A DNA stretch of 64,000 nucleotides from Marinobacter sp. F4216 (GCF_019931195.1 NZ_JAIOUO010000004.1:434001-498000); one strand, 5' to 3'; positions 1 through 9,236 are shown, counted from the stretch's first letter. Numbers and translations are program-made. Notes: generated by a model not told the origin, from the letters alone.

Positions 1-55
1 TGCGACCAAAGCCGCAAATGCCGCTGTTGGCTCCAGATCCAGCTGCAGCGTCTGT

Positions 56-84
56 TTGCACAATGGCAGCGGACCCTCTATAGA
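56..84 (+). promoter_or_regulatory. Sigma-70-type promoter of the HU gene
   Basis: A -35 element TTGCAC (56-61) and a -10 element TATAGA (79-84) are separated by exactly 17 bases. Transcription would start near 91, leaving a leader of about 60 bases before the HU start at 151. The first 55 bases of the window show no gene I can identify. Confidence 0.55.
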
Positions 85-150
85 TGGTCCGAGTCGCCGC
101 CCGCCGGGCGTCGCATGCACGTCAAAAAACACAACAAGAAGGAGTTCCAA

Positions 151-423
151 ATGCGCAAACCCGAACTAGCCGCTGCGGTTGCTGATCAGACCGGCCTCAG
201 CCGGGATAAGGCCAGTGAAGTGATTACGGCTTTCACCGACCAGATTTCGGCTGCAGCTGCCCGGGGTGAGGATGTCTCCCTGATTGGCTTCGGAACCTTT
301 AACATCCGTGCCCGTGAAGCACGCAATGGCAGGAATCCGCAGACTGGCGCATCCATCCAGATTCCCGCCAGCAAAACTGTAGGTTTCAAAGCTGGCAAGG
401 CCTTCAAAGAACAGATCGGCTGA
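151..423 (+). CDS. HU-family DNA-binding protein
   Basis: This is a 90-residue histone-like nucleoid protein of the HU/IHF family, which binds and bends DNA as a dimer. The length is exactly that of HU. The family signature GFGTF followed by the R-x-GRNPQTG beta-arm is present at about residues 46-66. I chose the ATG at 151 because it has a strong AAGGAG ribosome site at 138-143. The frame stays open upstream, but the extension does not look like HU. It has its own promoter and faces the gene on the opposite strand. IHF is less likely because the arm sequence is HU-like. Confidence 0.93.
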   Translation: MRKPELAAAVADQTGLSRDKASEVITAFTDQISAAAARGEDVSLIGFGTFNIRAREARNGRNPQTGASIQIPASKTVGFKAGKAFKEQIG

Positions 424-432
424 CCGAAATCA

Positions 433-453
433 GGGGCCGCCTTCGCCGGCCCC
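433..453. terminator. Hairpin between convergent genes
   Basis: A perfect 7-bp stem GGGGCCG / CGGCCCC with a 7-base loop lies 9 bases after the HU stop codon and just before the stop of the converging gene. There is no clear T-run on either side, so efficient intrinsic termination is uncertain. Confidence 0.45.
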
Positions 454-469
454 AATCACTGCTACCGGA

Positions 470-1489
470 TCAGGAAGCGCACTCGGAACGGGTGGCATCA
501 ACCCGGCAACGAATCGCCTTCATCAACTTGATGGCGCGCTCGTCAAACACCCCATCTTCCAGCAACGACAGCCGCACTTTCTGCAGCATTTTGTCGTACT
601 TGGCGGTGTCTGCAGTTGGCAGACTCATCCAGACATTTGACGGAATCTCGGCTTCCGCCTTGGCGATGATGTCGTAGGCTTCGTCAATACGCTTGATGGC
701 TTCGGCTCGAACCATCTGAGCCGCGTCGTCGGGAAAACGGTCACGGTGAATAATGACCTGGAAGTTCATGTAACCAAGTGCGTATTTCACGACCGCGCCA
801 TTCGGCTCCACGCCCTTGTACAGTTCCAGCGGTGTGTAGGCCACGGCCGGGGCGTAGGCAAGGTCCACACTGCCGTTGTTGAATTTGCCGGCAAAGTTGG
901 CGGAGTTCGAACCAACTACCGATGCCCCCACGTGACGCACCATGCGTACAGAGGCTTCATCGTAATCGAGGGTCGCAATGCGCTTGCCCTGCAGCTTCTC
1001 GACCGAATCGATGCTGCGATCACGGGTATGAAGATAGATGGCACCACCCGGGAACACGCCAGCCACTTCATACGGACCGTCGACCAGGAAGGGTCGCGCT
1101 TTCTCCTGACTCAGGGTGTTGTAGAGCAGACGCATCTCCTCCTCACCCGGTACCGCACCCATAGCCTCCAGACTGCCAGTAAACTTGTTGAACTCACGGG
1201 CCCGGGTGCCGGTCAACAGAACCGCATCGCACTGCCCTGCCTTGAAATCCTCGGCAGCGACTTTTTCATCGGTGTAAGCACGCAGATTCAGCTTGATGCC
1301 CTTCTTCAGGGCAACCGGCTTGAAACTCTTGGTGATGGCGAACAGCGGGCCATTAGCACCCACAGGATCGAATACACAGAAACTACGTTCGAGGGGCTCA
1401 TTCTGCGCAGCTGCCAGGGATGGGAACAACAGGCTGGCACACAGGGCAGCAGCCACAACGACCCGTTGCGGGAAGGTTGTTGGTTTCAC
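470..1489 (-). CDS. Exported solute-binding-like protein
   Basis: This 339-residue protein has a clear signal peptide (Arg near the N-terminus, a hydrophobic stretch at about 9-25, and an AAA-Q cleavage region near 28). The mature part resembles periplasmic substrate-binding proteins. It has a two-lobe composition, an early segment with VFDPVGANGP, and a central KLQGKRIATLDYDEASVR segment like those of type 2 periplasmic proteins. Similar proteins are annotated as putative solute-binding proteins. I see no transporter gene nearby, so the ligand and partner are unknown. Four cysteines (two near the mature N-terminal third, two near the C-terminus) could form disulfides. It is separated from the pyr operon by about 200 bases. 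Confidence 0.6.
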   Translation of the reverse strand: MKPTTFPQRVVVAAALCASLLFPSLAAAQNEPLERSFCVFDPVGANGPLFAITKSFKPVALKKGIKLNLRAYTDEKVAAEDFKAGQCDAVLLTGTRAREFNKFTGSLEAMGAVPGEEEMRLLYNTLSQEKARPFLVDGPYEVAGVFPGGAIYLHTRDRSIDSVEKLQGKRIATLDYDEASVRMVRHVGASVVGSNSANFAGKFNNGSVDLAYAPAVAYTPLELYKGVEPNGAVVKYALGYMNFQVIIHRDRFPDDAAQMVRAEAIKRIDEAYDIIAKAEAEIPSNVWMSLPTADTAKYDKMLQKVRLSLLEDGVFDERAIKLMKAIRCRVDATRSECAS

Positions 1490-1652
1490 GGGATAACTCC
1501 TGAATTATTGTCGTCGAGAACCGGCACGTCCAGATGTACCGGTTGCGCTCTTCCTTGGTCGACAGTAGACCGACGATCACTAGGATACGTTGGCACAGAT
1601 GCCGCTCTTCAAGCGCTTTTGAGGGAAAAAAGGGAATCTGTGATGAAGTCGA

Positions 1653-1672
1653 CAGGGGCCCTATTACCCCTG
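1653..1672 (-). terminator. Hairpin downstream of the pyr operon
   Basis: The inverted repeat CAGGGG / CCCCTG lies just past the end of pyrC' on the minus strand. A run of six T on that strand follows only about 20 bases later, so it is a weak candidate terminator. The rest of 1490-1693 holds no recognisable gene. Confidence 0.35.
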
Positions 1673-1693
1673 CCGCATTTTAAGGAAGGCGCC

Positions 1694-3001
1694 CTATTGA
1701 GGCTCGCTGCCCCAGGCAATGGACCCGCCAACGAGGGTCATGCGAACCACACCGGGCAAGGGTCGGTCGGAAACCGGGGTATGCCGTCCGGTAGAGACGA
1801 TGCTGTCATGTGCGGGGATCCATTGGTCGGCGGGATCGAACATGCACAGATCTGCCAGCTCCCCCTCGCCCAGGCTCGCACTCCGACCAATGACAGAAGC
1901 CGGGCCGCCGGTCAGCCCACGGATCAACTCGGCCAACGACAGCTCCTTGCGGTTGACCAGTTCCAGGCCCAGAGACAGGACGCTCTCGACAGTGGACAAA
2001 CCCGGTTCCGTGGCTGCCAGCGGCGCCTGCTTGGCTGCCGTGTCATGGGGCTGGTGCTGACTGACAATGGCATCAATCACTCCCTCGCGAACACCGGCAA
2101 TCAGGGCCAGCCGGTCCTGCTCACTGCGCAGTGGCGGACGCACGTGGAACCGGCTGTCGAACCCTGCCAGGGCATCTTCGGTGAATGCCAGCTGATGCAT
2201 GGCAACGTCCGCGCTGACGGCTATTCCCCGCCGGCGCGCATCCGCCAGCATCTCCACACTGCGAGCACTGGAAATCTGCCCCAGATGCAGGCGGACGCCA
2301 GTCTCTTCCGCCAGCAGGATCATTTCCATTACGGCGGTGGTTTCAGCGACTTCCGGAATACCCAGCAGACCGAGACGGGATGCCACCAGGCCATCGTGGG
2401 CATAGCCGTCCGCCGCCAGGGCAGCGTTTTCCGGGTTCAGAATCACCGTCAGACCAAAGGTCTTTGCATAAGCCATGCAGCGGCGGAGGGTGCGCGCGTT
2501 ACGCACACCACGGGAGCCATTACCCACGGCGACACAGCCGGCAGAGGCGAGACCCGCCATGTCACTGAGCAGGTCCCCTTCCAGACCCCGAGTCAAAGCT
2601 CCTACAGGCAGTACGCGGATGGGAGACCGACACGCAGCCACATCCCGGATCAGATGGGTCACCGCCCCCGAATCGTTCACCGGTGAGGTTTCCGGCGAGG
2701 TGCATACCGAGGTAAACCCGCCGTGGGCGGCAGCCCGGGTCTCGGAGGCGATGCTGCCTTTCTGCCCGTTGCCGGGTTCCCGCAGGTTGCAATGCAGGTC
2801 CACGAAACCCGGTGAAATGACGCAGCCTTCGGCGTTGATTGTGCCATCGGCCTTGGCCTGTCGGGCGGCCTCGCCAACTGCCGCAATGCGGCCATCACGA
2901 ATCAACAGCGCAGCGTTTTCCGCGTCTACGCCCTGCCCATCCAGCAGTCGTCCACCAACAATCTTCAGGGTAGCCACATTGGGTGATGCACTCAGGTTCA
3001 T
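1694..3001 (-). CDS. pyrC': Dihydroorotase-like protein, catalytically inactive (PyrC')
   Basis: This 435-residue protein has the amidohydrolase fold of dihydroorotase but has lost catalytic residues. The metal motif that normally reads D-x-H-x-H-x-R is DLHCNLR at 68-74, so the second histidine is replaced. The conserved T-D-H-x-P-H loop is SQHQPH at 314-319, so the catalytic aspartate is gone. In Pseudomonas the equivalent protein is enzymatically dead and is required for assembly of aspartate carbamoyltransferase with PyrB. The start codon overlaps the pyrB stop by 4 bases (ATGA), which fits co-translation of subunits. A working dihydroorotase should be encoded elsewhere in the genome. Confidence 0.9.
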   Translation of the reverse strand: MNLSASPNVATLKIVGGRLLDGQGVDAENAALLIRDGRIAAVGEAARQAKADGTINAEGCVISPGFVDLHCNLREPGNGQKGSIASETRAAAHGGFTSVCTSPETSPVNDSGAVTHLIRDVAACRSPIRVLPVGALTRGLEGDLLSDMAGLASAGCVAVGNGSRGVRNARTLRRCMAYAKTFGLTVILNPENAALAADGYAHDGLVASRLGLLGIPEVAETTAVMEMILLAEETGVRLHLGQISSARSVEMLADARRRGIAVSADVAMHQLAFTEDALAGFDSRFHVRPPLRSEQDRLALIAGVREGVIDAIVSQHQPHDTAAKQAPLAATEPGLSTVESVLSLGLELVNRKELSLAELIRGLTGGPASVIGRSASLGEGELADLCMFDPADQWIPAHDSIVSTGRHTPVSDRPLPGVVRMTLVGGSIAWGSEPQ

Positions 3002-4011
3002 GGCTGGACTACCTCACTTTGCTTCCGGTTGCGATCCGCCAGCTGGCCACCCATGGCCATGGACATCACCGCCATACGAATGGCAATGCCGTTGGTCACC
3101 TGGTTGAGAATCACCGACTGGGGACCATCGGCCACAGCAGACTCGATTTCCACACCCCGATTGATGGGGCCCGGATGCATAACAATGCAATCCGGTTTGG
3201 CCAGGGCGAGCTTTTCCTGACTGAGACCATACAACCGGTAAAATTCACGCTCACTGGGTAGCAGGGCCCCCTCCATCCGTTCTTTCTGAAGACGGAGCAT
3301 GATCACCACATCCAGATCCCGCATGCCACGGTTCATATCGAACTCCACAGTGCAGCCCAGGCTTTCCACATCCCTCGGCAACAGGGTGCCCGGAGCAATC
3401 ACCCGGACTTCTTCAGCACCGAGTTCGTTCAGGGCGCGGATCTGCGAACGGGCGACCCGTGAATGCAGAACATCCCCCACGATAGCCACCTTCAAGCCCT
3501 CGAAGGTGCCCTTGTGCTGTCGAATGGTCAGCATGTCGAGCATGGCCTGGGTGGGATGGGCGTGGCGGCCATCGCCGGCGTTAATGATGGCAACGCCCGG
3601 CGTCACATGCTCAGCGATAAAATGGGGGGCGCCACTCTGGGAATGCCGAACCACGAACATGTCGCTGGCCATGGCCTCCAGGTTCAGCAGGGTATCGGAC
3701 AGGGACTCACCTTTGGAGGTGGCCGAGGTACTGATATCCAGGTTCAGCACATCCGCGGACAGGCGCTTGGCAGCCAGCTCGAAGGTACTGCGGGTGCGGG
3801 TGCTGGACTCAAAGAACAGGTTGACCACGGTTCGCCCCCGAAGCAGAGGAACCTTTTTGATGGTTCGCTCGCCCACTTCAATGAACGAATCGGCGGTATC
3901 CAGAATGTCGGTCAGCAATTGCCTGTCGAGGCCGTCCAGAGTGAGAAAATGCCGCAACTGACCGTCGTCGGTCAGCTGCAGGTTGTGGAAGGATTGACCT
4001 TGGTCAGTCAT
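2998..4011 (-). CDS. pyrB: Aspartate carbamoyltransferase catalytic chain
   Basis: The enzyme joins carbamoyl phosphate and aspartate to form carbamoyl aspartate, the committed step of pyrimidine synthesis. All the expected motifs are present in the 337 residues: FFESSTRTR (carbamoyl phosphate loop) at 66-74, HPTQAMLD at about 152-159, and HPGPINRG at 279-286. The N-terminal extension of about 25 residues is typical of the Pseudomonas class that pairs with an inactive dihydroorotase. It lies between pyrR and pyrC' in one operon. Confidence 0.97.
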   Translation of the reverse strand: MTDQGQSFHNLQLTDDGQLRHFLTLDGLDRQLLTDILDTADSFIEVGERTIKKVPLLRGRTVVNLFFESSTRTRSTFELAAKRLSADVLNLDISTSATSKGESLSDTLLNLEAMASDMFVVRHSQSGAPHFIAEHVTPGVAIINAGDGRHAHPTQAMLDMLTIRQHKGTFEGLKVAIVGDVLHSRVARSQIRALNELGAEEVRVIAPGTLLPRDVESLGCTVEFDMNRGMRDLDVVIMLRLQKERMEGALLPSEREFYRLYGLSQEKLALAKPDCIVMHPGPINRGVEIESAVADGPQSVILNQVTNGIAIRMAVMSMAMGGQLADRNRKQSEVVQP

Positions 4012-4066
4012 GAGTAGCCTGCTTGAAGTTCATCGGTATGGTGTCGCCAGCAACTGAGCGCAGGGG

Positions 4067-4576
4067 TTATGCGCCGCCCTCCTGCACCTCGATACGCAGC
4101 GGGTCGGGCCCCCTGAGTTTCACCCGCTGGCTTGATGCCAGGGTCATACTCCGGCCGACCACATCGGGTTGAATGGGCAGCTCGCGGGCGCCAAGGTCAA
4201 CCAGGGTGGCGAGTATGATACTGTCGGGACGCCCGTAATCGAAAATTTCATTCATCGCCGCCCGAATCGTCCGGCCGCTCATGATCACATCGTCCACAAG
4301 GATGATATCTCGCCCTTCGGTATCGAACGGGAGGCTGGACGGCCGGACCCGCGGGTTCAGGCCAATGCGGCTGAAGTCGTCGCGATAAAAAGAGATATCC
4401 AGTTCGCCGGGAGCCGTCTCGAGTTGTAGCCGCTTGCTGAGCAAATCTGCCAGCCAGACACCGCCCGTGCGAATGCCCACCATCAGGGGGGCATCAATGT
4501 CGCGCTCATTGAGCACCTGACGCAATCCCGTTTCCAGCTTATCCAGCAGTTGATCGATATCTAGCTGTGCAGTCAT
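4067..4576 (-). CDS. pyrR: Bifunctional pyr operon regulator / uracil phosphoribosyltransferase
   Basis: This 169-residue phosphoribosyltransferase-fold protein has the PRPP-binding loop IILVDDVIMSGRT at 91-103 and the PyrR-type IRTGGVWLA segment at 35-43. In Bacillus PyrR binds pyr mRNA and attenuates transcription. In Pseudomonas relatives it also acts on pyr expression. It directly precedes pyrB in the operon. I do not see a classical attenuator between pyrR and pyrB, where the gap is only 55 bases. Confidence 0.93.
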   Translation of the reverse strand: MTAQLDIDQLLDKLETGLRQVLNERDIDAPLMVGIRTGGVWLADLLSKRLQLETAPGELDISFYRDDFSRIGLNPRVRPSSLPFDTEGRDIILVDDVIMSGRTIRAAMNEIFDYGRPDSIILATLVDLGARELPIQPDVVGRSMTLASSQRVKLRGPDPLRIEVQEGGA

Positions 4577-4610
4577 TACATCCTCGCTGTAGAAGAAAGC
4601 ATTCCCGAAC

Positions 4611-5051
4611 TCAGTCGGGCCGGGTTTCCTGAAGCCCGAACCAGGTTTCCAGAATCAGAACCGCAGCGCGGTCATCCACACCATGCCGGCCAAAATCCCG
4701 GCTACCACCACCGGCCATCACATCACCCTTGGCTTCGAAGCTGGTCAGCCGCTCGTCCACCATCTCCACGGGCAGGTGATACCGCCCGTGCAGGCGCTTG
4801 CCAAACTTCCGGGCCCGGGCACACATCTCGTTCTCGGAATCATCCATATTGAGGGGTAACCCCACGACCACCACATCCGGGCGCCACTCCTCCAGCAAAC
4901 GGCCTATGGCCTGCCAGTCGGGAATGCCATCCCGGGCCGGCAGCATGGTCACGGGTTGGCCGGTGCCGAGCATTTCCTGGCCGGCGGCCACACCAATCCG
5001 GCGTGTACCGAAATCAAATGCCAGGACCCGGCGTTGCCCTACCTCAGGCAT
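4611..5051 (-). CDS. ruvX: RuvX/YqgF-family Holliday junction resolvase-like nuclease
   Basis: The protein is an RNase H-fold member of the YqgF family, with the start FDFGTRRIGVA, then VVVGLPLNMD and the conserved DERLTS segment, followed by the C-terminal DDRAAVLILE acidic pair. YqgF is linked to Holliday junction resolution and to 16S pre-rRNA 5'-end processing. The ATG at 5051 gives 146 residues, close to the family size. A GTG at 5066 would add five residues. It overlaps the end of algH by 8 bases, so the two genes are translationally coupled. Confidence 0.93.
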   Translation of the reverse strand: MPEVGQRRVLAFDFGTRRIGVAAGQEMLGTGQPVTMLPARDGIPDWQAIGRLLEEWRPDVVVVGLPLNMDDSENEMCARARKFGKRLHGRYHLPVEMVDERLTSFEAKGDVMAGGGSRDFGRHGVDDRAAVLILETWFGLQETRPD

Positions 5052-5610
5052 GGCCAATGGAATCACTCAGCTGGTTAAGGTCGATACCAATCAACTCGAG
5101 GACGGCCCGGTAACGGTCACCCCAGGGCGTTCGGAACAACAGATCGGTGGTGGCCGGGCAGGTGAGCCAGGCATTGCTGCCCAGCTCTTCCTCCAGCTGG
5201 CCCTCACTCCAGCCGGAATAGCCCAGGGCGACCAGAAACTCGTCCGGCCCGTTATTCTTGCCAATCGCTGACAACACGTCCCGGGATGTGGTTAACAGGA
5301 CCTCATCGGTCACCTTGGCGGTGTTCTGCCAGCTGGTGCCCGGCGGGTGAAGTACAAAGCCACGTTCGGGCTCCACCGGTCCGCCACTGTATACGGGCAG
5401 ATCAAGTTCGCCTCCCGACATGTCGAGTTGCTCAAGAATCTCCCCCAGATGAATCTGCAGGGGCTGGTTGATCATGAGGCCGAAGGCCCCTTCATCCGAA
5501 TGTTCGCACAGATAGATCACCCCACCGTGAAAACGGGGATCAGCCAGATAGGGCGATGCCACCAGGAAGTGGTGGCGCAGGCTGTTGGGTGAATGCTTGG
5601 ATGCGGTCAT
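5044..5610 (-). CDS. algH: YqgE/AlgH family protein
   Basis: The 188-residue product matches the conserved DUF179 family. It has the typical N-terminal LRHHFLVASPYLADPRFHGGVIYLCEH region and GLMINQP, and later VYSGGPV and a YSGWSEGQLEEEL motif. AlgH affects alginate and other virulence traits in Pseudomonas, but its molecular role is still poorly defined. It sits between tonB and ruvX exactly as in Pseudomonas and overlaps tonB by 4 bases. Confidence 0.93.
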   Translation of the reverse strand: MTASKHSPNSLRHHFLVASPYLADPRFHGGVIYLCEHSDEGAFGLMINQPLQIHLGEILEQLDMSGGELDLPVYSGGPVEPERGFVLHPPGTSWQNTAKVTDEVLLTTSRDVLSAIGKNNGPDEFLVALGYSGWSEGQLEEELGSNAWLTCPATTDLLFRTPWGDRYRAVLELIGIDLNQLSDSIGHA

Positions 5611-6473
5611 CCCGATGTGAGCCCCCGTCGCTGGAAAGACCAGGTTCGTATAATTTCCAGTTCATCGACCTCTTCCCGCATTTGTGGCGGGAAGGGCGCA
5701 AATGGCGAAGCCATCCGGACTATCCGGATGGCCGCGTCGTCCAGAACGGTGCTACCGGACGATTCAAGCACGGCCACTTTCTTGATCGAGCCATCCTTCT
5801 TGAGTGAGACCAACACACGAACCGTGCCGTGAATACCGGCCCGCCGCGCCTCTGTAGGGTAGTTGATGTTGCCTACACGGGTCACTTTATCGACCCAGCT
5901 TTTTACATAATAGGCGTTCGAAGATCGGAGCGTGGAAGCCGAGGTCACCCTCATCACCCGGGGCTTGCGGGCGTAAGCCTGTTGTTGGGCCGCAAAGCGG
6001 GCTTCCAGGCTGGCAATTTCGAGGCTGCGCTCCATCAGGCTCTTTTTACGGTTCTCCGGCAGGGGCTCTTCCATGGGATCGGTACGGGTTTCAGGCCGGC
6101 GGGCACTCCGACTGGAAACGCCTTCCGTCTGAATCACCCGCTGTTCACGGTCAGGCTGGGGCCGTGCCTGTGACGGTGGCTCGGGCTGGACCTGTGCCAC
6201 CTCCGGTTGACTGATCTCGGCCGGATTCGGCGTTGTCAGCTCTTTCACTTCGTCTTCGGCACCACTGCCCTTTTGACTGGTCTGCGCCAGGAAATCCGCA
6301 TCGTCCGGTGCCTCTTCATCGTCGAACTGCGACAGGGTAATTTCCATGGTTTGTGCGGAGGCCTGAGGGTCCTCCGGCGCAAAGCTGATGCCCAGGACGA
6401 TCATGGCATGGACCGCCAACGCCACGAAAAGGGTGAAAGAAAACCGGTCGAAGTCGCTTACCTGTACTGCCAT
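5607..6473 (-). CDS. tonB: TonB-family energy transducer
   Basis: This 288-residue protein has a short cytoplasmic N-terminus, one membrane anchor (about residues 12-32), a long periplasmic spacer rich in Pro, Glu and Gln (about 60-130), and a C-terminal TonB domain from about 200. The domain is marked by YPTEARRAGIHGTVRVLVSLKKDGSI and a closing IIRTWSF strand. It would link proton motive force to outer membrane receptors. No exbB or exbD lies nearby. In Pseudomonas the TonB at this locus is associated with twitching motility as well as transport, and here too it borders the pil-chp cluster. Confidence 0.9.
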   Translation of the reverse strand: MAVQVSDFDRFSFTLFVALAVHAMIVLGISFAPEDPQASAQTMEITLSQFDDEEAPDDADFLAQTSQKGSGAEDEVKELTTPNPAEISQPEVAQVQPEPPSQARPQPDREQRVIQTEGVSSRSARRPETRTDPMEEPLPENRKKSLMERSLEIASLEARFAAQQQAYARKPRVMRVTSASTLRSSNAYYVKSWVDKVTRVGNINYPTEARRAGIHGTVRVLVSLKKDGSIKKVAVLESSGSTVLDDAAIRIVRMASPFAPFPPQMREEVDELEIIRTWSFQRRGLTSG

Positions 6474-6513
6474 TACTGATCCTGGTTACCTTACTTGCTC
6501 TGCCTGCCGGTAA

Positions 6514-7476
6514 TTACGCCCGCTTTTCGTTGCCCAGACGCCTGGCAATGGCTTCCATCAACATACCGGCAATATCGATACCGAACGCGGCATCCAGTTC
6601 CCGGATGCAGGTGGGACTGGTGACATTGATTTCGGTCAGGTAATCGCCGATCACGTCCAGACCGACAAATATCAACCCTTTTTCCTTGATGACCGGCGCC
6701 ACACGGGCACAGATTTCCCGGTCCCGGTCGGTCAGCTCACGTCCTTCCCCGCGACCACCGGCCGCCAGGTTGCCGCGATTTTCACCGTGCGAGGGGATTC
6801 GCGCAAGCGCGTAGGGCACCGGCTCGCCTTCGATCAGCAGGATGCGTTTGTCGCCATCCCGAATTTCCGGGATGAACTTCTGCGCCATGGCCTGATGCTC
6901 ACCGTAGTTGGTGAGGGTTTCGATAATGACGCCCAGATTGGCGTCGTTTTCCTTGATCCGGAAAATGGAATGGCCGCCCATGCCATCCACCGGTTTCATG
7001 ATGACATCGCCGTGCTCGGCATAGAACTCGCGGAAACGGGACGCAGAGCGACTCACCAGCAAGGGCGGCGTGAGGTCTTCGAACTGGGTGGCGAACAGCT
7101 TCTCGTTGCAGTCCCGCAGGGTCGCCGGAGGGTTCACCACCAGGGCACCCTGCTGCTCGGCCGCATCAAGAATGTACGTGGCCATGATGAATTCGCGGTC
7201 CACGGGCGGGTCCTTGCGCATCAGGATGACATCCAGATCCCCCAGCGCCCGGTCCTGGGTCGATCCGAAGCTGTACCAGTTCTCCGGATCGGCGTGGACG
7301 GTCAGTTCGCGGGTACGGGCCATGGCCTTCCCGCCGTCCAGGTACATATCAGGCAGCTCCATGTACTCCAGCTCCCAGCCCCGCTGCTGCGCTGCCAGCA
7401 ACATGGCCAGTGAACTGTCTTTCTTGAAGTGGATATCCTCAATCGGATCCATCACGATGCCAAGTCGGACTGTCAT
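6514..7476 (-). CDS. gshB: Glutathione synthetase
   Basis: This ATP-grasp enzyme joins gamma-glutamylcysteine and glycine to form glutathione. The 320-residue form starting with MTVRLGIVMDPIEDIHFKKDSS matches the family start and length. The longer frame running up to 7647 does not resemble the family. Diagnostic segments include DVILMRKDPP, the ATP-grasp loop VMKPVDGMGGHSIF, and FVGLDVIGDYLTEINVTSPT near the C-terminus. It is the first gene of the minus-strand operon and is transcribed away from pilG. Confidence 0.96.
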   Translation of the reverse strand: MTVRLGIVMDPIEDIHFKKDSSLAMLLAAQQRGWELEYMELPDMYLDGGKAMARTRELTVHADPENWYSFGSTQDRALGDLDVILMRKDPPVDREFIMATYILDAAEQQGALVVNPPATLRDCNEKLFATQFEDLTPPLLVSRSASRFREFYAEHGDVIMKPVDGMGGHSIFRIKENDANLGVIIETLTNYGEHQAMAQKFIPEIRDGDKRILLIEGEPVPYALARIPSHGENRGNLAAGGRGEGRELTDRDREICARVAPVIKEKGLIFVGLDVIGDYLTEINVTSPTCIRELDAAFGIDIAGMLMEAIARRLGNEKRA

Positions 7477-7782
7477 GAGTCTCCCGAGCTCCCGAGGTTG
7501 GATGTACCAAATTGAGTGTGCCAACTCGCTCGCACACCCGATGATTGACTGCGTTGAAACGCAATCCCGAATGGTATTGTAACCGGACAGCAAATGCACC
7601 CGTAGCCGCGTTCTGGGAATTACGTGAGGGCTCATGCAGGGGTACATTTGGTCACAAAGAAGTGCTTTTTATAGCCCCCTTTATCCTCTATAAATGGGGA
7701 GGTTAATAGAACATCCTGTACAAGTGTGTTAAAAACCCCATCGAAAAATAATGACAGTAGCTGAGCGCAAGGCAGTTGGATA
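7477..7782. promoter_or_regulatory. Divergent intergenic region between gshB and pilG
   Basis: This 306-base stretch holds no gene. A plausible pilG promoter is TTGGTC (7648-7653), a 16-base spacer, then TATAGC (7670-7675). A hairpin of two paired blocks (CCCC with GGGG, and TTTAT with ATAAA, around one mismatch and a 5-base loop) lies at 7675-7699, inside or overlapping the start of the leader. I could not identify a gshB promoter with confidence. Confidence 0.35.
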
Positions 7783-8175
7783 ATGGATGACAACTTCGAG
7801 AATCTGAAGATCATGGTGATCGACGACAGTAAAACCATTCGTCGCACCGCAGAAACCCTCCTGAAAAAGGTTGGCTGTGAGGTCATCACCGCAACTGACG
7901 GCTTTGACGCTCTGGCCAAAATCGCCGATTCCCAGCCGGACATCATTTTTGTGGACATCATGATGCCGCGACTGGATGGCTACCAGACCTGCGCACTGAT
8001 CAAGAACAATTCCTCTTTCAAAAAGACGCCGGTTATCATGCTCTCCAGTAAGGACGGTCTGTTCGACAAGGCCAAGGGTCGCATTGTGGGCTCTGACCAG
8101 TACCTGACCAAGCCGTTCAGCAAGGATGAGCTGTTGAACACGATCCGCCAATACGTCCCCCAGGCGGAACAGTAA
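7783..8175 (+). CDS. pilG: Twitching motility response regulator PilG
   Basis: This is a stand-alone receiver domain of 130 residues, with the acidic pocket IDDS near residue 14-17, the phospho-acceptor Asp58 in FVDIMMPRLDG, and KPF near residue 112. In Pseudomonas aeruginosa PilG promotes type IV pilus extension and cAMP synthesis when phosphorylated by ChpA. It is the first gene of the Pil-Chp operon, 33 bases before pilH. Confidence 0.95.
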   Translation: MDDNFENLKIMVIDDSKTIRRTAETLLKKVGCEVITATDGFDALAKIADSQPDIIFVDIMMPRLDGYQTCALIKNNSSFKKTPVIMLSSKDGLFDKAKGRIVGSDQYLTKPFSKDELLNTIRQYVPQAEQ

Positions 8176-8208
8176 ACCTGCTGAAACCCAGAATTTTTCG
8201 AGGAAACC

Positions 8209-8571
8209 ATGGCTCGCATTCTCATTGTTGACGATTCCCCTACCGAGGTTAAGAAGATCTCCACCATCCTGGAGAAGCACCAGCACGAAATCCTGACGGC
8301 TGATAACGGCGCAGACGGCGTTGCCAAGGCCCGCGCCGAAACTCCGGATCTGGTCCTGATGGACGTGGTCATGCCTGGCCTGAACGGCTTCCAGGCCACC
8401 CGTCAGCTGACACGCGCGCCTGAAACTGCCTCCATCCCGGTGGTCATTGTCACCACCAAGGATCAGGAAACAGACCGTGTCTGGGGTACCCGTCAGGGCG
8501 CCAAGGGTTACCTGGTAAAGCCGGTTAACGAAGACGATCTGATCAAAACAATCAATAGCCTGATTGCCTGA
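8209..8571 (+). CDS. pilH: Twitching motility response regulator PilH
   Basis: This second single receiver domain has 120 residues, with phospho-acceptor Asp52 in LMDVVMPGLNG and KPV near residue 104. PilH in relatives opposes PilG and acts in pilus retraction or as a phosphate sink for ChpA. A ribosome site (CGAGGAA) precedes the ATG. PilG and PilH in tandem at the head of the operon are the hallmark of the Pil-Chp system. Confidence 0.95.
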   Translation: MARILIVDDSPTEVKKISTILEKHQHEILTADNGADGVAKARAETPDLVLMDVVMPGLNGFQATRQLTRAPETASIPVVIVTTKDQETDRVWGTRQGAKGYLVKPVNEDDLIKTINSLIA

Positions 8572-8592
8572 TCCCAACATCATGGAGTAAGC

Positions 8593-9138
8593 ATGTCCGC
8601 CCAGACCGCCCCCTTTGCTGTTCTGACGGATATCGCCCGACGCAGCCGGTCCCTTTCGGCCGGCTTGCCAGAGCAACAAGAAGCCGTAGAACTCTGGAAT
8701 GGTATCGGATTCATCCTTGCTGGGGAGCGCTATGTAGCACCCATGGGTGAAGTGACCGAAATCCTCCATGTCCCCCGATTCACCCGCATTCCCGGGGTTC
8801 GTCCCTTTCTCCTGGGTGCGGCCAATGTCCGCGGTCGTCTCCTTCCCCTGCTGGATCTGCCCCTGTTCTTTGATATTCCCCGTTCCTCGCGCAGTCCGCG
8901 TGACCGACGGGTTCTGGTTGTTGAAGAAGGGGATGTTTTCAGTGGTCTGGTGGTAGACAGCGTACTGGGCATGCAGTACTTCGCAGCCGACAGTTTCAAG
9001 GACACGCCGGACGGTGTGCCTGAAAGCGTTCGCCCGTTCGTCACCGGCGGATTCGAGCGCAACGACGAAGTCTGGAAAGTGTTTTCCGCCGTCGACCTGA
9101 TCGACGACGAACGCTTCCTAGACGTCGCACAGTGGTAA
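8593..9138 (+). CDS. pilI: CheW-like adaptor PilI
   Basis: The 181-residue product has one CheW domain (about residues 36-175). It includes the typical VTEILHVPRFTRIPGVRPFLLGAANVRG-like core and a later LVVDSVLGMQ segment. It would couple the receptor PilJ to the histidine kinase ChpA at the cell pole. It lies 21 bases after pilH and 98 bases before pilJ. Confidence 0.93.
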   Translation: MSAQTAPFAVLTDIARRSRSLSAGLPEQQEAVELWNGIGFILAGERYVAPMGEVTEILHVPRFTRIPGVRPFLLGAANVRGRLLPLLDLPLFFDIPRSSRSPRDRRVLVVEEGDVFSGLVVDSVLGMQYFAADSFKDTPDGVPESVRPFVTGGFERNDEVWKVFSAVDLIDDERFLDVAQW

Positions 9139-9236
9139 AGGGTGTTGAAACTGGCAGGAACTTCACCCTGACCGCCTGATACCCGTACAAAAAACAAACT
9201 TGCCAAACCTATGTTGAAGAGGCCGGGAGCCAGAAA

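Noticed and set aside
1..150. Upstream extension of the HU frame
   Set aside because: The frame is open to the window start, but the codons do not resemble HU. An excellent promoter at 56-84 and ribosome site at 138-143 place the start at 151.
746..2686. Long open frame of 646 codons on the plus strand
   Set aside because: It lies antisense to the solute-binding gene and pyrC', its translation has no known family or sensible hydrophobicity pattern, and GC-rich third positions of the real genes explain the lack of stops.
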